This document shows positions 10,881 through 21,859 of a DNA stretch of 64,000 nt, piece after piece. The DNA is from Liolophura sinensis. Taxonomy: Eukaryota > Mollusca > Polyplacophora > Chitonida > Chitonidae. The notes beneath the pieces are model-generated. The model did no database searches, had not been told where the DNA came from, and saw only the letters and a program-made list of their open reading frames with translations. The position numbers and the translations under genes are program-made. Each line of letters opens with the position of its first letter. The stretch's first letter is position 1. The DNA is taken from NCBI RefSeq assembly GCF_032854445.1, contig NC_088298.1, forward strand, positions 21,415,295 to 21,479,294. The letters run 5' to 3'.

Positions 10881-12040
10881 TCAGCTATTCAGTATAGACA
10901 ACACATTTTCATATAACAGCGTATATATCTGATTTAGTTGAACATCCATGTACAGCACAGATTTTGTTGAGATCCGCCGTCGACGTGATTATAGTTATTT
11001 CGTCGTCATGAGTTTTTACATGAAAAGATTCCATCACGTGACTAGGTCGATACAACTTGAGAGTTTTCGACAACAGATTTTAACAGGGAATAATTTTGTC
11101 GAGTGAGGTCCTCTGAGGCAGACTGCAAAAGTTCATTACAAGCAAAGTAGTGTAAAATAACATAGATGAAAAAAAAAAGGAGTTCACTATCGCTGATGAT
11201 CCTATAAATAAACAAATAAATTAACGCCAGAAAATGACAGGATGTATGGCTTCTAAATTTACACTGCAGAAGAGACAAATATCGATTGTATTTTATGAAG
11301 TTTGAAACTTCTTATGGCATTTTTGATCTGGCTGGCCTTTACAACATTAGAATTGTATAGTGCATTAAGGCGATGCATTTTGGCATGCGAATTGCTCGAG
11401 TCGTACTCAATAGGCACGACAACAATATATGTCTCATACAACGATGGCCAATATCATTATGGAGGAAACCAAGGTGTGCGTATGAAAGAAAAACCCAAGG
11501 CCAGAGGCGAAGCTACACATCGCGTGCTTTAGAGATTGGAAGACTATACGCTTACACGACTTTTTTTCTTGCTTCCCTTGATTACGAATGGTTTTATTTG
11601 GCCAAGTTAACATCAGCGTTATTTAATGGAATTCAATTCTTGATCAAAACGTACAGCTAGCACTAACGTAATTTTCTTTAGCAAGGAAGAGTCATACTGG
11701 AGCTAAACAGGTCGGATTTGTGTTGCAGTCTGTCTAAACTTGATGATTCCCCCGCACGTCTAGTTGAATTCGTCCTCAGCGACTTTCATTTGCGGAAGAT
11801 TTCACGTGATGTTTGGCCACAAAATGTTTTCTTACACTGAGCTAGACAAGGATCTGAGAAGGATGGCTTACTCCGTACTTGAACGCGACCGGAAAAGTGG
11901 ACTTTTCTCGCACTTCACGGATGACTTCCGACCAGCGTCAGGACGTATGAAGTTTTGTCAGTATACATTAAAATTATATATAGCGAGACACATCGAATAC
12001 ACCGTAGCTTAACGTCTACATCGTTACAATGTATCAGTTT
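10881..12040. other. No clear gene, weak relic at 11090-11440
   Basis: I see no supported gene. On the minus strand, 11230-11440 resembles the 3' end of the L1-like LINE at 20700-21090 (shared AAAATGCATCG and AATTTAGAAGCCA-like runs), and 11130-11230 resembles 20710-20830. This fits the position expected in unit 1 of the tandem duplication. The match is weak. An 82-codon open frame at 11764-12012 has no recognisable features. Confidence 0.4.
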
Positions 12041-12046
12041 TTGTTG

Positions 12047-12143
12047 TGACGTCATACTGTTTCTGATGTGACGTCATCATGATGAGCTGGAAAAAGAACG
12101 TTTGACGTCAATAAAATGACGTCAAGGTCATGTTGCCTGACGT
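12047..12143 (+). promoter_or_regulatory. Cluster of four CRE palindromes and a nuclear-receptor half-site
   Basis: Perfect TGACGTCA sites lie at 12047-12054, 12069-12076, 12103-12110 and 12117-12124, with a TGACGT half-site at 12138-12143. TCAAGGTCA at 12122-12130 overlaps the last CRE and fits the extended half-site of NR5A/ERR-type receptors. TGACGTCA is the known binding site of CREB/ATF proteins. No gene is seen next to it, so a regulatory role is inference. About 70 bp of it recurs inverted at 31240-31310. Confidence 0.5.
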
Positions 12144-13167
12144 TTAACAGGTCCCCATTAGGTAAAAATTGCAGCGATATCAGTTTAAGAAATAAAACGT
12201 AGTTTGCCATGTTCAGATGGCATTATCTGGGTGATTTGAACATGGCACATAACGCTTTATTTTTATTCTAACATATCATTATGAATAAATAGGGCCATTA
12301 GCGGGAAAAATAACACCGAAAACAACGGCTCTCTCCTTTTTGTTAATATGTAACGATCCAGGTTGTGTTGTTACAATTTTGGGCAAGTCCATGCCAGTGG
12401 AATGAAGACAGTGGTTTGTGTACCGCCGACTGAGTTGTGCACCACGGGAGATGTCTGCCATCATCGAGCAGAAGCTGTTTACCCTCGTGCTTGTTTGTAA
12501 TACCAGCAATCCGTCGTTTTGGACGAGTTGGACTAGTAAGGGGACGTTGAAAAAACGCATCGTTGCCCATGTTGTGCTTATCCATATATACCGGTAGTAC
12601 CCAGATGTTAGTTATTTGATGCGACCTCTTTATATCTCATACACGGGATAAGTGCCTATTGGCCACATGATGTAGGTAATTGTAATTATTTCACCTTTAA
12701 ACTTAACTGCCTGACCAGTTATATGTAAATTTATTTTTCCTTTATCCACGGAAAATGTGAACTGTCAAATTTTGAAGAAAACAGACGTCCTGGCAGTCAG
12801 TTTGAGCACACTTAGCTCACCATTGCTCTTAGAGCCAAAGTTTTTTGAGGTATGTTAGAATACAATTTATTACACATTACTGGTCAGTAATTACTTATGA
12901 CATGTCACATACGTTTACACAAAAACTATGAAAAGGGTGCAGACCGTGATGATTCTGTTCACTGTTTTCTCATTCAGATAACCAACTGTCCTTCAGTTAA
13001 TCATATATGTTTTTATGGTTTTTGATGGTAAGTCTGTTTGCGAATTAGAGCCGGTGTCCGAATCCCTTGAATACACAATGTGTTTGTTCAGTTGTGTTTT
13101 CGGTTGAACAATTTTCAATATTACATTGAAAATAATACGCCGACTGCTTATAGAGAGCTTAGCGCGA
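12144..13167. other. No recognisable gene
   Basis: AT-rich sequence. A perfect 10-bp inverted repeat (GCCATGTTCA at 12206-12215 with its complement at 12237-12246) is the only structure noted. Overlapping short minus-strand frames at 12279-12585 show no family features. Confidence 0.4.
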
Positions 13168-13437
13168 TAAATTTATTTATTTATTTGATTGGTGTTTTAC
13201 GCTGTACTCAAGAATATTTCACTTATACAACGATGGCTAGCATTATGGTGGGTGGAAACCGGACAGAGCCCGGGGGAAACCCACGACCATCCGCAGGTTG
13301 CTGTCAGACCTTCCCACGTACGGCCGTAGAGGAAGCCAGCATGTGCTGGACTTGAACTCACAGCGACCGCATTGGTGAGAGGCTCCTGATTCATTACGCT
13401 CCCCTAGCGCGCTAACCAACTGAGCCACGGAGCGCGG
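13168..13437 (-). mobile_element. Full-length SINE, inverted
   Basis: Reverse-oriented copy of the main SINE. The (TTTA)n tail is at the left, the body has GGTGGGTGGAAACCGG, and the tRNA-like head is at the right (CTAACCAACTGAGCCACGG). It is nearly intact. Confidence 0.93.
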
Positions 13438-13514
13438 TTTATATTCGGGCTTTGACATATGGGTACTAAAATACCGAGCAGATTTGCTTTGGTCTCTCTT
13501 AATAACAGAAATTA

Positions 13515-13855
13515 CGGCTTCTGTGGCCTACTGATTAGAACGCCCGCCTCGGGTCAAACCCAGATCGGGTTATATTATAGACTTAGAAATTGGCAATTGT
13601 TGATGCCTCGCATGGCGCCATTGCAGGTTAGAGCAAGGAAACGTGACTGGTTGGTCCGGTGTTAGTATACTGTGACTCGTTGGGGTGTCATGTCTGGTGT
13701 CTTCGGCATTATGCTTCAGTGGTGGAAGCATTTTGGACTCGCGCTACCATAAGAAGACACAACATATGTGCACACACCTAATGCCTGCTCGTGGTCATAT
13801 GACTGAAAAATCGCTTAGTACGACGTTAAACTTCAGACATACATATATATGGACG
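13515..13855 (+). mobile_element. Second tRNA-derived SINE family, near full length
   Basis: Starts with a tRNA-like head (TGTGGCCTACTGATTAGAAC, then a B-box-like stretch) and ends in GACTGAAAAATCGCTTAG followed by TACGACGTTAAAC. Inverted relatives lie at 61240-61580 and 55785-56040, with fragments at 38735-38895 and 41130-41310. It sits directly against the left edge of block D. Confidence 0.78.
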
Positions 13856-13968
13856 ACAGTCAGGAGATATACGTGGCGTGTTGGTATGGAGCTCAAGATG
13901 GAACACTTGCCATTGACGTACATACACGTCAAAGAAAATATAATAAACGGCAAGTTTATTTCTTGTTG
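13840..13968 (+). pseudogene. Possible 3' exon or remnant, unknown family (unit 1)
   Basis: This open stretch ends at a stop at 13968 and contains WYGAQDGTLAIDV and RKYN. The paralogous stretch in unit 2 (to 22020) reads SYGDQEGTLGFDV and TKYN and ends at the same place. Over the shared core the two differ by several synonymous third-position changes and conservative replacements, and the two gaps between them upstream are multiples of three. That pattern favours past coding selection over chance. No start codon, splice site or protein family can be assigned, and a SINE abuts the left side. The feature could equally be a decayed transposon fragment. Confidence 0.3.
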
Positions 13969-14344
13969 ATGTAATGATTCCTAAATTCGCTAACACGAAC
14001 AGCAGGACAATATCCACTTGAGAAATAATAAGGCAATGTCCGATATAATATTTTTCTGGAAACGCACATGGTCGGAGATGCCAGTTATACAGTACAGTGC
14101 ACAACCACATCCCCACATTCCGCGATTATCAGACTTATGAGCATTTAATTTCAACCTATATGAGGGGAGTGTTTCGACTCAGGAAACGTATCCAAAGGTT
14201 AAAAACTTAGAAACTTAACCATTATATAATATCTTTAAAAGACAAGATCATTCTTAACAATGGCTGTCATTTTTTCACGAGGCAATGATACCCGGTTCTC
14301 TTTGCGTTTCCAGAGGAATGCGAATGTGACCATCTTCTCTTCAA

Positions 14345-14470
14345 TCCTAAGGTGTACCGTATGTGTGGGAAGGTCTGACAGCAACCTGCGGATGGTCATG
14401 GGTTTTCCCCAGGCTCTGCCCGGTTTCCTCCCACCATAATGCTGGCTCCCGTCGTAGATACGACTGGGAT
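14345..14470 (+). mobile_element. SINE fragment (middle part)
   Basis: Carries GGGAAGGTCTGACAGCAACC through CCACCATAATGCTGGC and stops before the usual tail. Next to it, a short segment including CTGGCAGGTATGTATAAC is present twice (near 14500 and 14582), a local tandem duplication of about 80 bp. Confidence 0.75.
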
Positions 14471-15157
14471 TGGAAGAAACAAACGTGCACATCTTCTGTC
14501 TGGCAGGTATGTATAACTAAGCCCATTGGGATTCCTGGCTGACATACTGATTTTGTGTATTTCGTAATATCATCTTGTGTCTGGCAGGTATGTATAACTA
14601 AGCCCATTGGGATTCCTGTCTGCAATAAAAATCCGACTCTGCCTTATGAACCGGAATGGAACTTAAACAACGTAAACAACTGATGGATGTTTTATTACAC
14701 CATCTCGTAATATACACTGCAGGGTAATTATGACACCTGACTTGTTCTTTTGTCTTCTTCTCCATAGTGAGAATCATAGAAAAGGCTTCCGGTTACAGTC
14801 ATTCTTAAGTACAGATTCTTTTTACCTGTGTCTTATCAGAGGCAAATGACCTTGTGCGTCTTACTGGTTCCAACTCTTACCAAATGGAGGCCCAACACTG
14901 GCGCAAAAATGGTTTCTCCGTATAACCTTTGGTATCCTGAAATAGTAGCCGTAACTCATGCAGACTTGATAATGCATCCAATATTAGGTAAAAAGAACAA
15001 CAGACAAAAGGAAAAATGGTAACAACAACAACAGCCATAACTTGTCCTCCAACAGAGCTGATGGTCGCATCCAAAAGTACGGTTGTATATGTTCTTATTA
15101 AATACCAACCGTATCCATTAGCTTCTGAATAATTATGACGCAATCCAAGACGATAAA

Positions 15158-15436
15158 TTTATTTATTTATTTGATTGGTGTTTTAAGCTGTACTCAAGAA
15201 TATTTCACGAATACGACGGCGACCAGCATTATGGTGGGTGGAAACCGGGCAGAGCCCGGGGGAAACCCACAACCATCCGCAGGTTGCTGACAGACCTTCC
15301 CACATTCGGCCGGAGAGGACGCCAGCATGAGCTGGACTTGAACTCACCGCCACTTCATTGGTGAGAGACTCCTGGGTCATCACGCTGCTCTAGCATGCTA
15401 ACCAACTCAGCCACAAAGGCCCCCCCCCTTCCCTGC
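15158..15436 (-). mobile_element. Full-length SINE, inverted, with clear TSD
   Basis: The tail is at the left and the tRNA-like head at the right, followed by a poly-C run near 15421. The 13-bp target duplication CCAAGACGATAAA lies at 15145-15157 and 15437-15449. It is absent from the paralogous position near 23190-23210 of unit 2, so it inserted after the duplication. Confidence 0.95.
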
Positions 15437-15949
15437 CCAAGACGATAAAGTATTTGCGTCAAAACGAGTATGTTTCACATCATAAATAAAAAACAGTATT
15501 TTAACTCTTTTTCTTCACAATAATATGGACATCTATCATATCGATGTGTATGTAGCCTGTCATGTTTCTTGTCACTAACGACATGCAGATCTGGTAAACA
15601 CTAAGAGTGATTCTACAGACTGAATATACATTAGAGGCGGCATCGCTGTAACCTCTAGGATGTCTGCCTGGAATTTGAGGACTGAATATATATATGAAGT
15701 CTTTTTGCTTGAAAAGGTTAAAGGCCTTCTTCTCCAAATAGCATTAACTTTGGTCTTCTTGACTATAGAATGTGTTACCAAAACACAGTGCAGAATGTGC
15801 ATGTAATTGTTTTAAAGTTGAGAGATCACATTATACCGGTGATAATTAACTGAAATGTTTTTGCAATAAACACAATCGGCAGGTGTAGACCTATTTGCTG
15901 ACGAAAGTGATTCACTCCTGTCACTCTGCGCTGTCGCCAAATAGCCAAT

Positions 15950-16789
15950 GCTTTACGCCACGAAAAGAAGTGTCCAGTAATCTTACAGTATTTCTGAATT
16001 CATATCACTTCATTATGTGAGAATAATAAAAGCCATAACATCATAAATAACATACAAATGTAACCGACGCAACTGGGACAGCATAAGAACTTCGTAAGCC
16101 GCCATTTTAAGTCACGTGACTCGATTGCTAGGGAAAATGCGGCTGCTCTTCCCAAAATCAAGATCATCTTTTCTCACAGTATAAATAATTATGGATATTT
16201 TCTGTTCATTATTAACACACAAATGAAAGTCAATACCCTCAAACAATATGTCAATCGCCTTTTAGACGATGTACATGTCTGGGTTTCACGTTAGTGTGAC
16301 GTTAATGTCTTTATTATTAACTAGGTAACTAATAACTGGGTAATATGAAGTAAGGATTACCGAAGGATTACAGGAAACATGTTTTTGTAGGGTGCAGCGT
16401 TGACATGTTGAGGACAGCACACGCGGTAGGATCGGGTTCCAGGTTAGTCAATGGAAGAGTACAGATCTGTATTTCTGAAAGCTAAGCTGGGATGAATGAA
16501 ACAGATCTCAGATCTAGTTTATGCGGTAAAAAAAAAAGCCATATTTATCATACCTCATTACCATATAACAAGTTTATAACAGACTCGATTGTTGCTGATT
16601 GCCTTGAACTGAAATGTATGTAATTTTGCTTTACTTCTGGTCATATCTTGTCAATACAAACGGCAAGGCATTTAAGATTTCATGTGTTTCATGATTCAAG
16701 TCTTGCGTTACCATAACAATGAAACAAGGCGGAAGAGACTAAGCTCGCCTTTTGGAGCGATAAAGCAGCCGCTTGTGACGTCACGTTGT
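15950..16789. other. No recognisable feature
   Basis: AT-rich sequence without supported genes or repeats. Only short random open frames are present. Confidence 0.4.
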
Positions 16790-17170
16790 GAAAGGCTCGA
16801 AGACACTGAGGAGATTGTTCTGAGAACTTAATGTCAACACCGTCTGCTCCTTCCCTACAATTCAAACGCTGAGTCTTTAAGTCCCTGGATGACCGCGCCA
16901 CGAGCTCCCTTGTAATGAATGGATAGGTACATGTATTAAAGATACGCTTGACAGATGAGGGCCTGTGATCTTTTGACTGGGGCTAACAGAGTGAAACAAA
17001 CTCGGACATAAGCAGGAATCTCCACGGTGTATGACGGTGATGGATATCCAGACTTTCGCATGACCACAGGCGTTCAATAAACACACGTGTTGTCCAAGTC
17101 TCGTCTGTTTATCGTCTCAGTCTGAGATTTGCTGTGAATGGCGTGCCCATGATTCGTGATCTGTCTATGA
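16790..17170 (+). repeat. Block A, unit 2
   Basis: The left part (16800-16920) aligns with 26155-26280 around CTTAATGTCAACACCGTCTG. The right part aligns with 945-1330 and 27175-27324. The FAVNGVPMIRDLS-like frame lies near 17125-17165. A SINE follows directly. Confidence 0.7.
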
Positions 17171-17184
17171 AAACCCTGGCGTTA

Positions 17185-17385
17185 AAGGGGGCTAGCACGC
17201 CAGTGTGGCGCATTGACCAAGGTGCCTTCCACCAATGTGGTTGCCGTGAGTTCAAGTCCAGCTCATGTTGGCTTCCTCTCCAGCCGTACGTGGAATATCT
17301 GCTAGCATTCTACGGATGGTCGTGGTTTTGCCCCAGTCTCTGGCCGGTTTCCTCCCACCATAACCACCTCCCACCATTAGATTTT
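17185..17385 (+). mobile_element. Old, diverged SINE
   Basis: Recognisable from GCTAGCACGCCAGTGTGGCG, GAGTTCAAGTCCAGCTCATG and CCTCCCACCATAACC, with no tail. More diverged than the other copies, so probably an old insertion. Confidence 0.75.
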
Positions 17386-17404
17386 GAACGCTCTGGACTT
17401 TTTA

Positions 17405-17455
17405 ATTAAATGGCTAAGAATTAATTGCTGAATGATTATGGCATAAAGCTATTTC
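17405..17455 (+). repeat. Single eroded 61-bp satellite monomer
   Basis: AATGGCTAAGAATTAATTG followed by AATGATTATGGCATAAAGC follows the motif order of the arrays at 1500-4866. It lies between blocks A and B, where unit 1 carries the large arrays. Confidence 0.5.
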
Positions 17456-17522
17456 CGTAGTATTTGTGTAGAAATTATACTCTTGTAACCGTCGGTTTCT
17501 ATCACTGTACCTACCAAGTCGC

Positions 17523-17972
17523 ATGTTCTATTTTCATTTGTCGTGTCAAATGGACATTAGCACCCTATCCACGCGTCTTATGTGCATCAATGACCGTGAG
17601 ATGCTCGAGCAAAGGCGAATATTTTCAAAGAATGTAAAAAAATCACTTAAACTGAACAATGAGCGAAATCCAACGGATGGCATGTATGCCGGAAGTTACT
17701 CACTGTCAAAATGGATTATGGAGAAAGATGTAGAGTTTAAAAAAATGTCAAAAATACCTGACAACCTTTTGTCAGGAACCCCGGTATCGCGTGCTTCGCT
17801 GGAAAGAAATAGGCTTAGTTATAATGTAACAGAAAACACATATTCAGATTCGGCTCGTATATGTAACAGTAATACAATGAGGAACACAGCGCCATTCACT
17901 AAGGGTTTCCAATCCTGCGAAGAGCTACAAGAGCCGAGCTATTTTCTAAGCCCTAGATATACAAAAAGCTAA
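17523..17972 (+). CDS. Hypothetical 149-residue ORF, intact only in unit 2
   Basis: No protein family is recognised. The product would be hydrophilic, without a clear signal peptide or membrane segment. It is rich in Ser, Asn, Lys and Arg and contains SLSKWIMEKDVEFKKM and FQSCEELQEPSYFLSPRY near the end, so it resembles a disordered tail. The left end could instead be an exon continuing an upstream frame. Copies of the same DNA in unit 1 (5490-5860) and unit 3 (28570-28905) have frame-breaking indels and stops, so only this copy is open. The first ATG is at 17523, but similarity to the other copies starts near 17565, at ATGTGCATCAATGACCGTG, so the true start is uncertain. It could be a terminal exon of a decayed tandem gene family, or a chance open frame. 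The function is unknown. Confidence 0.35.
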   Translation: MFYFHLSCQMDISTLSTRLMCINDREMLEQRRIFSKNVKKSLKLNNERNPTDGMYAGSYSLSKWIMEKDVEFKKMSKIPDNLLSGTPVSRASLERNRLSYNVTENTYSDSARICNSNTMRNTAPFTKGFQSCEELQEPSYFLSPRYTKS

Positions 17973-18790
17973 AAGAAAAGAAAAAAAAACTATATCCCGT
18001 GGACTAAGCGGATATTTTTGTCTTTCAATATTCCCGAAGGGGATACCGAGTGGATTAGGAGCCATTCAAGGTCTGTAACCTGAAACTATTCAGTTATTCA
18101 AGTGAGTTAAAGTTTTAGGCCATAGACTTGGGGGGTGGATGGATTCTTGAAGCTGTCTTGTCTCAGGCCAAGTGATGAGCTAAATGACTTGATGGTGATG
18201 CCAGTGAGTGTGTCGCAACAGAGTTATGTGCAGGGTAGATTTTTGACTGGCTAAATGTTGAAGTTATTTTCTGTTCGGGTATGAGGGATGACATTATAAA
18301 GTAGAGAAGAAGACAGTGAAAAACTTAAACATAAATATAAAGCAATTTAAGTAAGCTATCCAAAACAACCGAGTGTCCAGTAAGAAAGGACCGATAATTT
18401 ATTCTATCATTCATTGATCAATAAACCACTCATCAATAAAACAACAACAACAATAAAACAGTCTGGTCTAGATCTTAGAAGCAATTAAAAGCAGTAACGT
18501 ACCATGTGCAGCGGAAGATGTCACGTATGTTTCTTGAGAACAAAGGCGACTACGGGATTTATTTTACGCAGAGAACTATTTTCCCTTGACTGTTCACAAA
18601 TAACACGTAATTCGTTATTAAAGCTTTTTCGATATTCTTATGAATTTTTGAACAATGCGTACCACTTTTCTGTATTGATAATTATCTCTAGTCTCGCCTA
18701 ACTCATTCAAGACTGTATCCCTGTTAGTAGGAGCGCAAAACTCCACCCTCTCTTGCGTTACCTCACGCCTGTTAACCAGCCAATTGCCTA
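17600..18790 (+). repeat. Block B, unit 2
   Basis: Collinear with 5490-6870 over more than 1 kb, continuing well past the stop of the 149-residue frame through GTTTTAGGCCATAG (18111) and TTTCTTGAGAACAAAG (18530). Conservation outside any open frame shows that this is DNA-level duplication. Confidence 0.75.
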
Positions 18791-18889
18791 TAACAGCAAA
18801 TATGGTTGTTAGAAACCCGAAAGTAAATAGATTATATTAGACTAATCGGTGTTTGGTAAGAGTGAATATAAGTTCTCCACGTGCTGAGA

Positions 18890-19084
18890 AGGGTATATTA
18901 AGATTTTTTAACAGTGAAATCGTGAAATTTTAACCCTGAGCCAATTTTAACCCTGAGTCTCATACCGAGGGTTAAATCTCCGTATACTCTACAAGCGGAC
19001 AACGATTTTGTCCCTTCAATATTTATCAAATAAAAACCAGTCTCACATATGTAAAGCCGAGCTAAGAAAAAATCATGCTAGCTA
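18890..19084 (+). repeat. Block E, left half (paralogue at 54245)
   Basis: GTGAAATTTTAACCCTGAG and the AAACCAGTCTCACATATGTA region align with 54265-54345. The similarity then breaks and resumes at about 20030, because a Crypton lies between. Confidence 0.65.
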
Positions 19085-20017
19085 CGTCTGGTAGCTGGTA
19101 TAGTAGATGCTGTGATTGGTATATATTTGGGAACAGATGGCAGTTTTCGCTTAGTTTGGACATGAAACGTGATAAGGTGTCATTCCCCAGTTGTTTCCTG
19201 GTAAACCAGACACTTTCTTCACCCTGGAACGAATCCTTTGGGTATTGCCAGAGCCTGTCCATTTCGGGATGCAGTTTATCGATGTGTGTTTGAATGAAGC
19301 CACCGGGTACATGGGTGAGTCTGGTTCTTCTGGCATGAAACCAGAACCATTGCCTTTGTCACAATCTCTATGATTTTTTGCCAGTTTGTCCACAGCCTTA
19401 TATACTTATTTGAGTCCAGTTTTACTGTCAAATTTCACAGCAAATGTGGCCTTATTCATCTTTTCCATGTTTTCATGTCCTCGTCGCCAAAAGTACAACC
19501 CCACGTCAAACATAACTCTCTTTAGTAGCCCATAAGGGGTTTTGGCACTAAGGTGAATCTAGGAATACATCTTCTTCCTGTCAGCTGTGCCAGTGACAAG
19601 GTAATGGGTTGTTGTACCATACCCAAGTTGTTTCATTAATGGCAGTCTTGAACATTTCATTTGCATCGGTAAATGCTGGTCTCTGATGATTTCAGATTTC
19701 TTACAGTGGGGCGGAACTTTCAGATGGCGATTTAATCCATAATGGAAACTTTCTAGCGAATTTGTTTTGTAGCGAGTACAGTCTTCTTTGAGACAATCAG
19801 TGTAATAGGGCAATAAAGCTTCAATAAAGACTCGTTATCGTATGCCTCCACACCTTGTTGTTTTTCGAAGGTATCTTCTCGAAATATTCCCGCCGCGGTT
19901 GAATTAAACTTTTTTGTCGACTCTGGAATAACTTTAGCCTTTTTCTAGCAATTCTTCGCTGGCGTAAGATGCAAATCGATTCTTGTCGCATGTAAACACA
20001 GAGACGCTATCTTCCAT
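19085..20017 (-). pseudogene. Crypton-type tyrosine recombinase (DUF3504/KIAA1958-like), broken
   Basis: Crypton recombinases move DNA as tyrosine-recombinase transposons. On the minus strand the frame opens near 20017 with MEDSVSVFTCDKNRF. A degraded stretch with several stops follows, then YYTDCLKEDCTRYKTNSLES (about 19810-19750), a basic segment, TPYGLLKRVMFDVGLYFWRR (about 19540-19480) and TFAVKFDS. After that come VDKLAKNHRDCDKGNG (about 19390-19345), DRLWQYPKDSFQGEESVWF and SQIYTNHSI near 19120. The NHSI block precedes the catalytic region in this family, and the recombinase tyrosine is not found, so the C-terminus is missing. Frame changes and stops are frequent. Similarity to DUF3504 proteins is from memory of the family pattern. 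It lies inside block E, whose other copy lacks it. Confidence 0.85.
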
Positions 20018-20029
20018 ATTTAGCGACAT

Positions 20030-20265
20030 ACAACTCTAGCAGACGATAGCAGGCCGAACTGAATATCTGAACTGATTATATTGTAATCCCGCGCAGTAAT
20101 TCTATTGCGCAGGATATATGACATTTAAACCCCCGATGTGATTCATATACCCTGTGTGGGCGTGTCGTGCAGCTGCGACAAGTTACAGCTGTGACAAGTG
20201 TATGTCAACATTTTGACCCTTGCAATCAGCAAGTGGCAATCGAGAATCACGCATGATGTAGGGAC
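20030..20265 (+). repeat. Block E, right half
   Basis: Aligns with 54380-54565, notably CAAGTGTATGTCAACATT and AGTGGCAATCGAGAATCACG against 54510-54560. Confidence 0.65.
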
Positions 20266-20399
20266 AATGGATTGTATCCACCGACATGATACTTGTATCA
20301 CCTGCTACATGTATATGTATATGTCATTGTTATGTTTCTTTGACATTCTCATTGATCATTTTGCAATTACACAACTCTTTAAGCTTCTTATTGGCTTCT

Positions 20400-20580
20400 T
20401 AAATAGCGAGTTGTAAGTTCGAATCCAGTACTGGTCAAAATTTGGCCATTGTTCTCTTGCTTTTCTTACACTGCTCAAACCTTTGTTGGAATTTAGCACC
20501 CGCTGTACAGCTCGATGACGGCCTCATGTCTGAAGATTTATCATTTAAGTCACATTTTCTAGAGCAAGGCGTGAAACATG
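20400..20580 (+). repeat. Block G, unit 2
   Basis: Collinear with 7050-7290. Begins with AGTTGTAAGTTCGAATCC (B-box-like). The short frame across it shows no known domain. Confidence 0.55.
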
Positions 20581-20699
20581 AATCAAAATTTTGGAAAGAG
20601 TCTAATGAACGATTCTTTTATCTAATCTGTTTTATGCTGCACAAAGCTCGATATTTGAAAAGAGTGTGGTGTACCTCGGGCAAACTGCTGAAATCCTGA

Positions 20700-21855
20700 T
20701 AAAGAACTATAAAAAAGTGTAAAATAACATTCATGGAAAGAGACTGTTCGGATTTTCGCTACCTTACAAAATTCTTCGATTTTGTAGTGAAACCTGCCTC
20801 GTGCATAATCTAATAAAAATAAATTAACGAATAAAAAAAAAAAAAAATAAAAAAAGGAAAAATAACCAACATAACACATATGTGGCCTCTAAATTTATAA
20901 ATTAATGTCTTATCTGGCCGGCATGTTACAGCATTGGATTTGTTTAGTGCATTTGATATGATTTTCTTCTTACAGGCCTGACGGAGACGATGCATTTTGA
21001 CACGTAATATCAGTTTACTGAGTTCAGAATTAGTTGATTTGTTCATAAACATAAATGTTCCGTCGTTCCTTGACATAAATCGCACAGAGCTGACCCTTTC
21101 ACATGTATCTTAAAAACGAAACCATTCCTGCTTAAAATGAAGTTCGTCAATCGAAACTGGAGCCCCCTGAATTTACCGTCTGTTGTACAAATAAGGGAGC
21201 TGATTTTTATCCAGTTAAGGTTATTTAAAGTTGTTCCCGATTTTATCTCTGCATTAGGTCTATACTTTTTTTTACCAACAAGCATAGGGAAGATAACTTT
21301 CTATAATTCAAAAGTAAACTACTAGGATATGGAATTATTGGATACGCAATATTGGTTTCTCTCTTTTTGAAGGTCTGCAGATAGCTTTTTACAGCATTCG
21401 ACAGACTTGCAAATTGCATAAAGTTAGTGTTAATTCCATATTTACCTTTAAATTCACCAAAGCTCATTAACTTTGCCTCGTTAGCATCTAACAGGTCATT
21501 TACATATCGGATGCCGTTTAAATACCATAGACACATAAAAACATTGATTGGTAACCAATTCTAATGTTATCATTGTACCATAAAGTTTGGGATACAGCTG
21601 GTCCCCAGGTATCACATATATGTTCTTCTTGAAACATTGCCGAAAAATCAAATACTTCTGACCAAAAACGGTTCTTTAAATTGTCACTGAGGTTTTTGAG
21701 TTTTGAGTCAATACGATGACTGTCAAAAACAATTGACCACGGTTTACGTAATGGCCATGACATAAACTGTAATTCTTCAACCTTTTCGCATGTTCGCCTG
21801 TTTGCCAAGTGTTTATTCATCCATTTACTCTGTTCTGTATTTACCCACATCCGTC
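20700..21855 (-). pseudogene. LINE ORF2 C-terminus (L1/Tx1-like), broken
   Basis: The C-terminal part of a LINE polymerase ORF lies downstream of the RT catalytic motifs. On the minus strand I see NLKNRFWSEVFDFSAMF, then LWYNDNIRIG, YLNGIRYVNDLLDANE, FGEFKGKYGINTNFMQFASL and later LQFRLTNFILSRNGFVFK. It ends with a CDLCQGTTEHL zinc-knuckle-like site. The order of the WYND, NDLLD, F-KYGI-TNF and CDLC...EHL motifs is characteristic of L1/Tx1-type ORF2 C-termini. Frame changes occur near 21530 and 21270. The RT catalytic box and endonuclease are not present. Sequence resembling its 3' end occurs at 11230-11440. Confidence 0.78.
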
Positions 21856-21859
21856 AGGA

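Larger units (their letters stand above)
13885..15940 (+). repeat. Block D, unit 1
   Basis: Collinear with 21900-23620. Landmarks include GGAGTGTTTCG near 14165, CAGAGGCAAATGACC near 14838 against CAGAGGCAAATAGCC near 22813, TGGTTTCTCCGTAT near 14910 against 22890, GATAATTAACTG near 15840 against 23519, and GAAAGTGATTCAC near 15904 against 23584. Two SINE insertions (14345-14470 fragment, 15158-15436) are in this copy only. Confidence 0.78.

Noticed and set aside
12206-12246. Ten-base-pair stem considered as a miRNA precursor
   Set aside because: The stem is too short and there is no extended pairing outside it.
13515-13580. Possible true tRNA gene (TGTGGCCTACTGATTAG start)
   Set aside because: No cloverleaf with matching acceptor stem could be formed, and it continues into the second SINE family, so it is a tRNA-derived SINE head.
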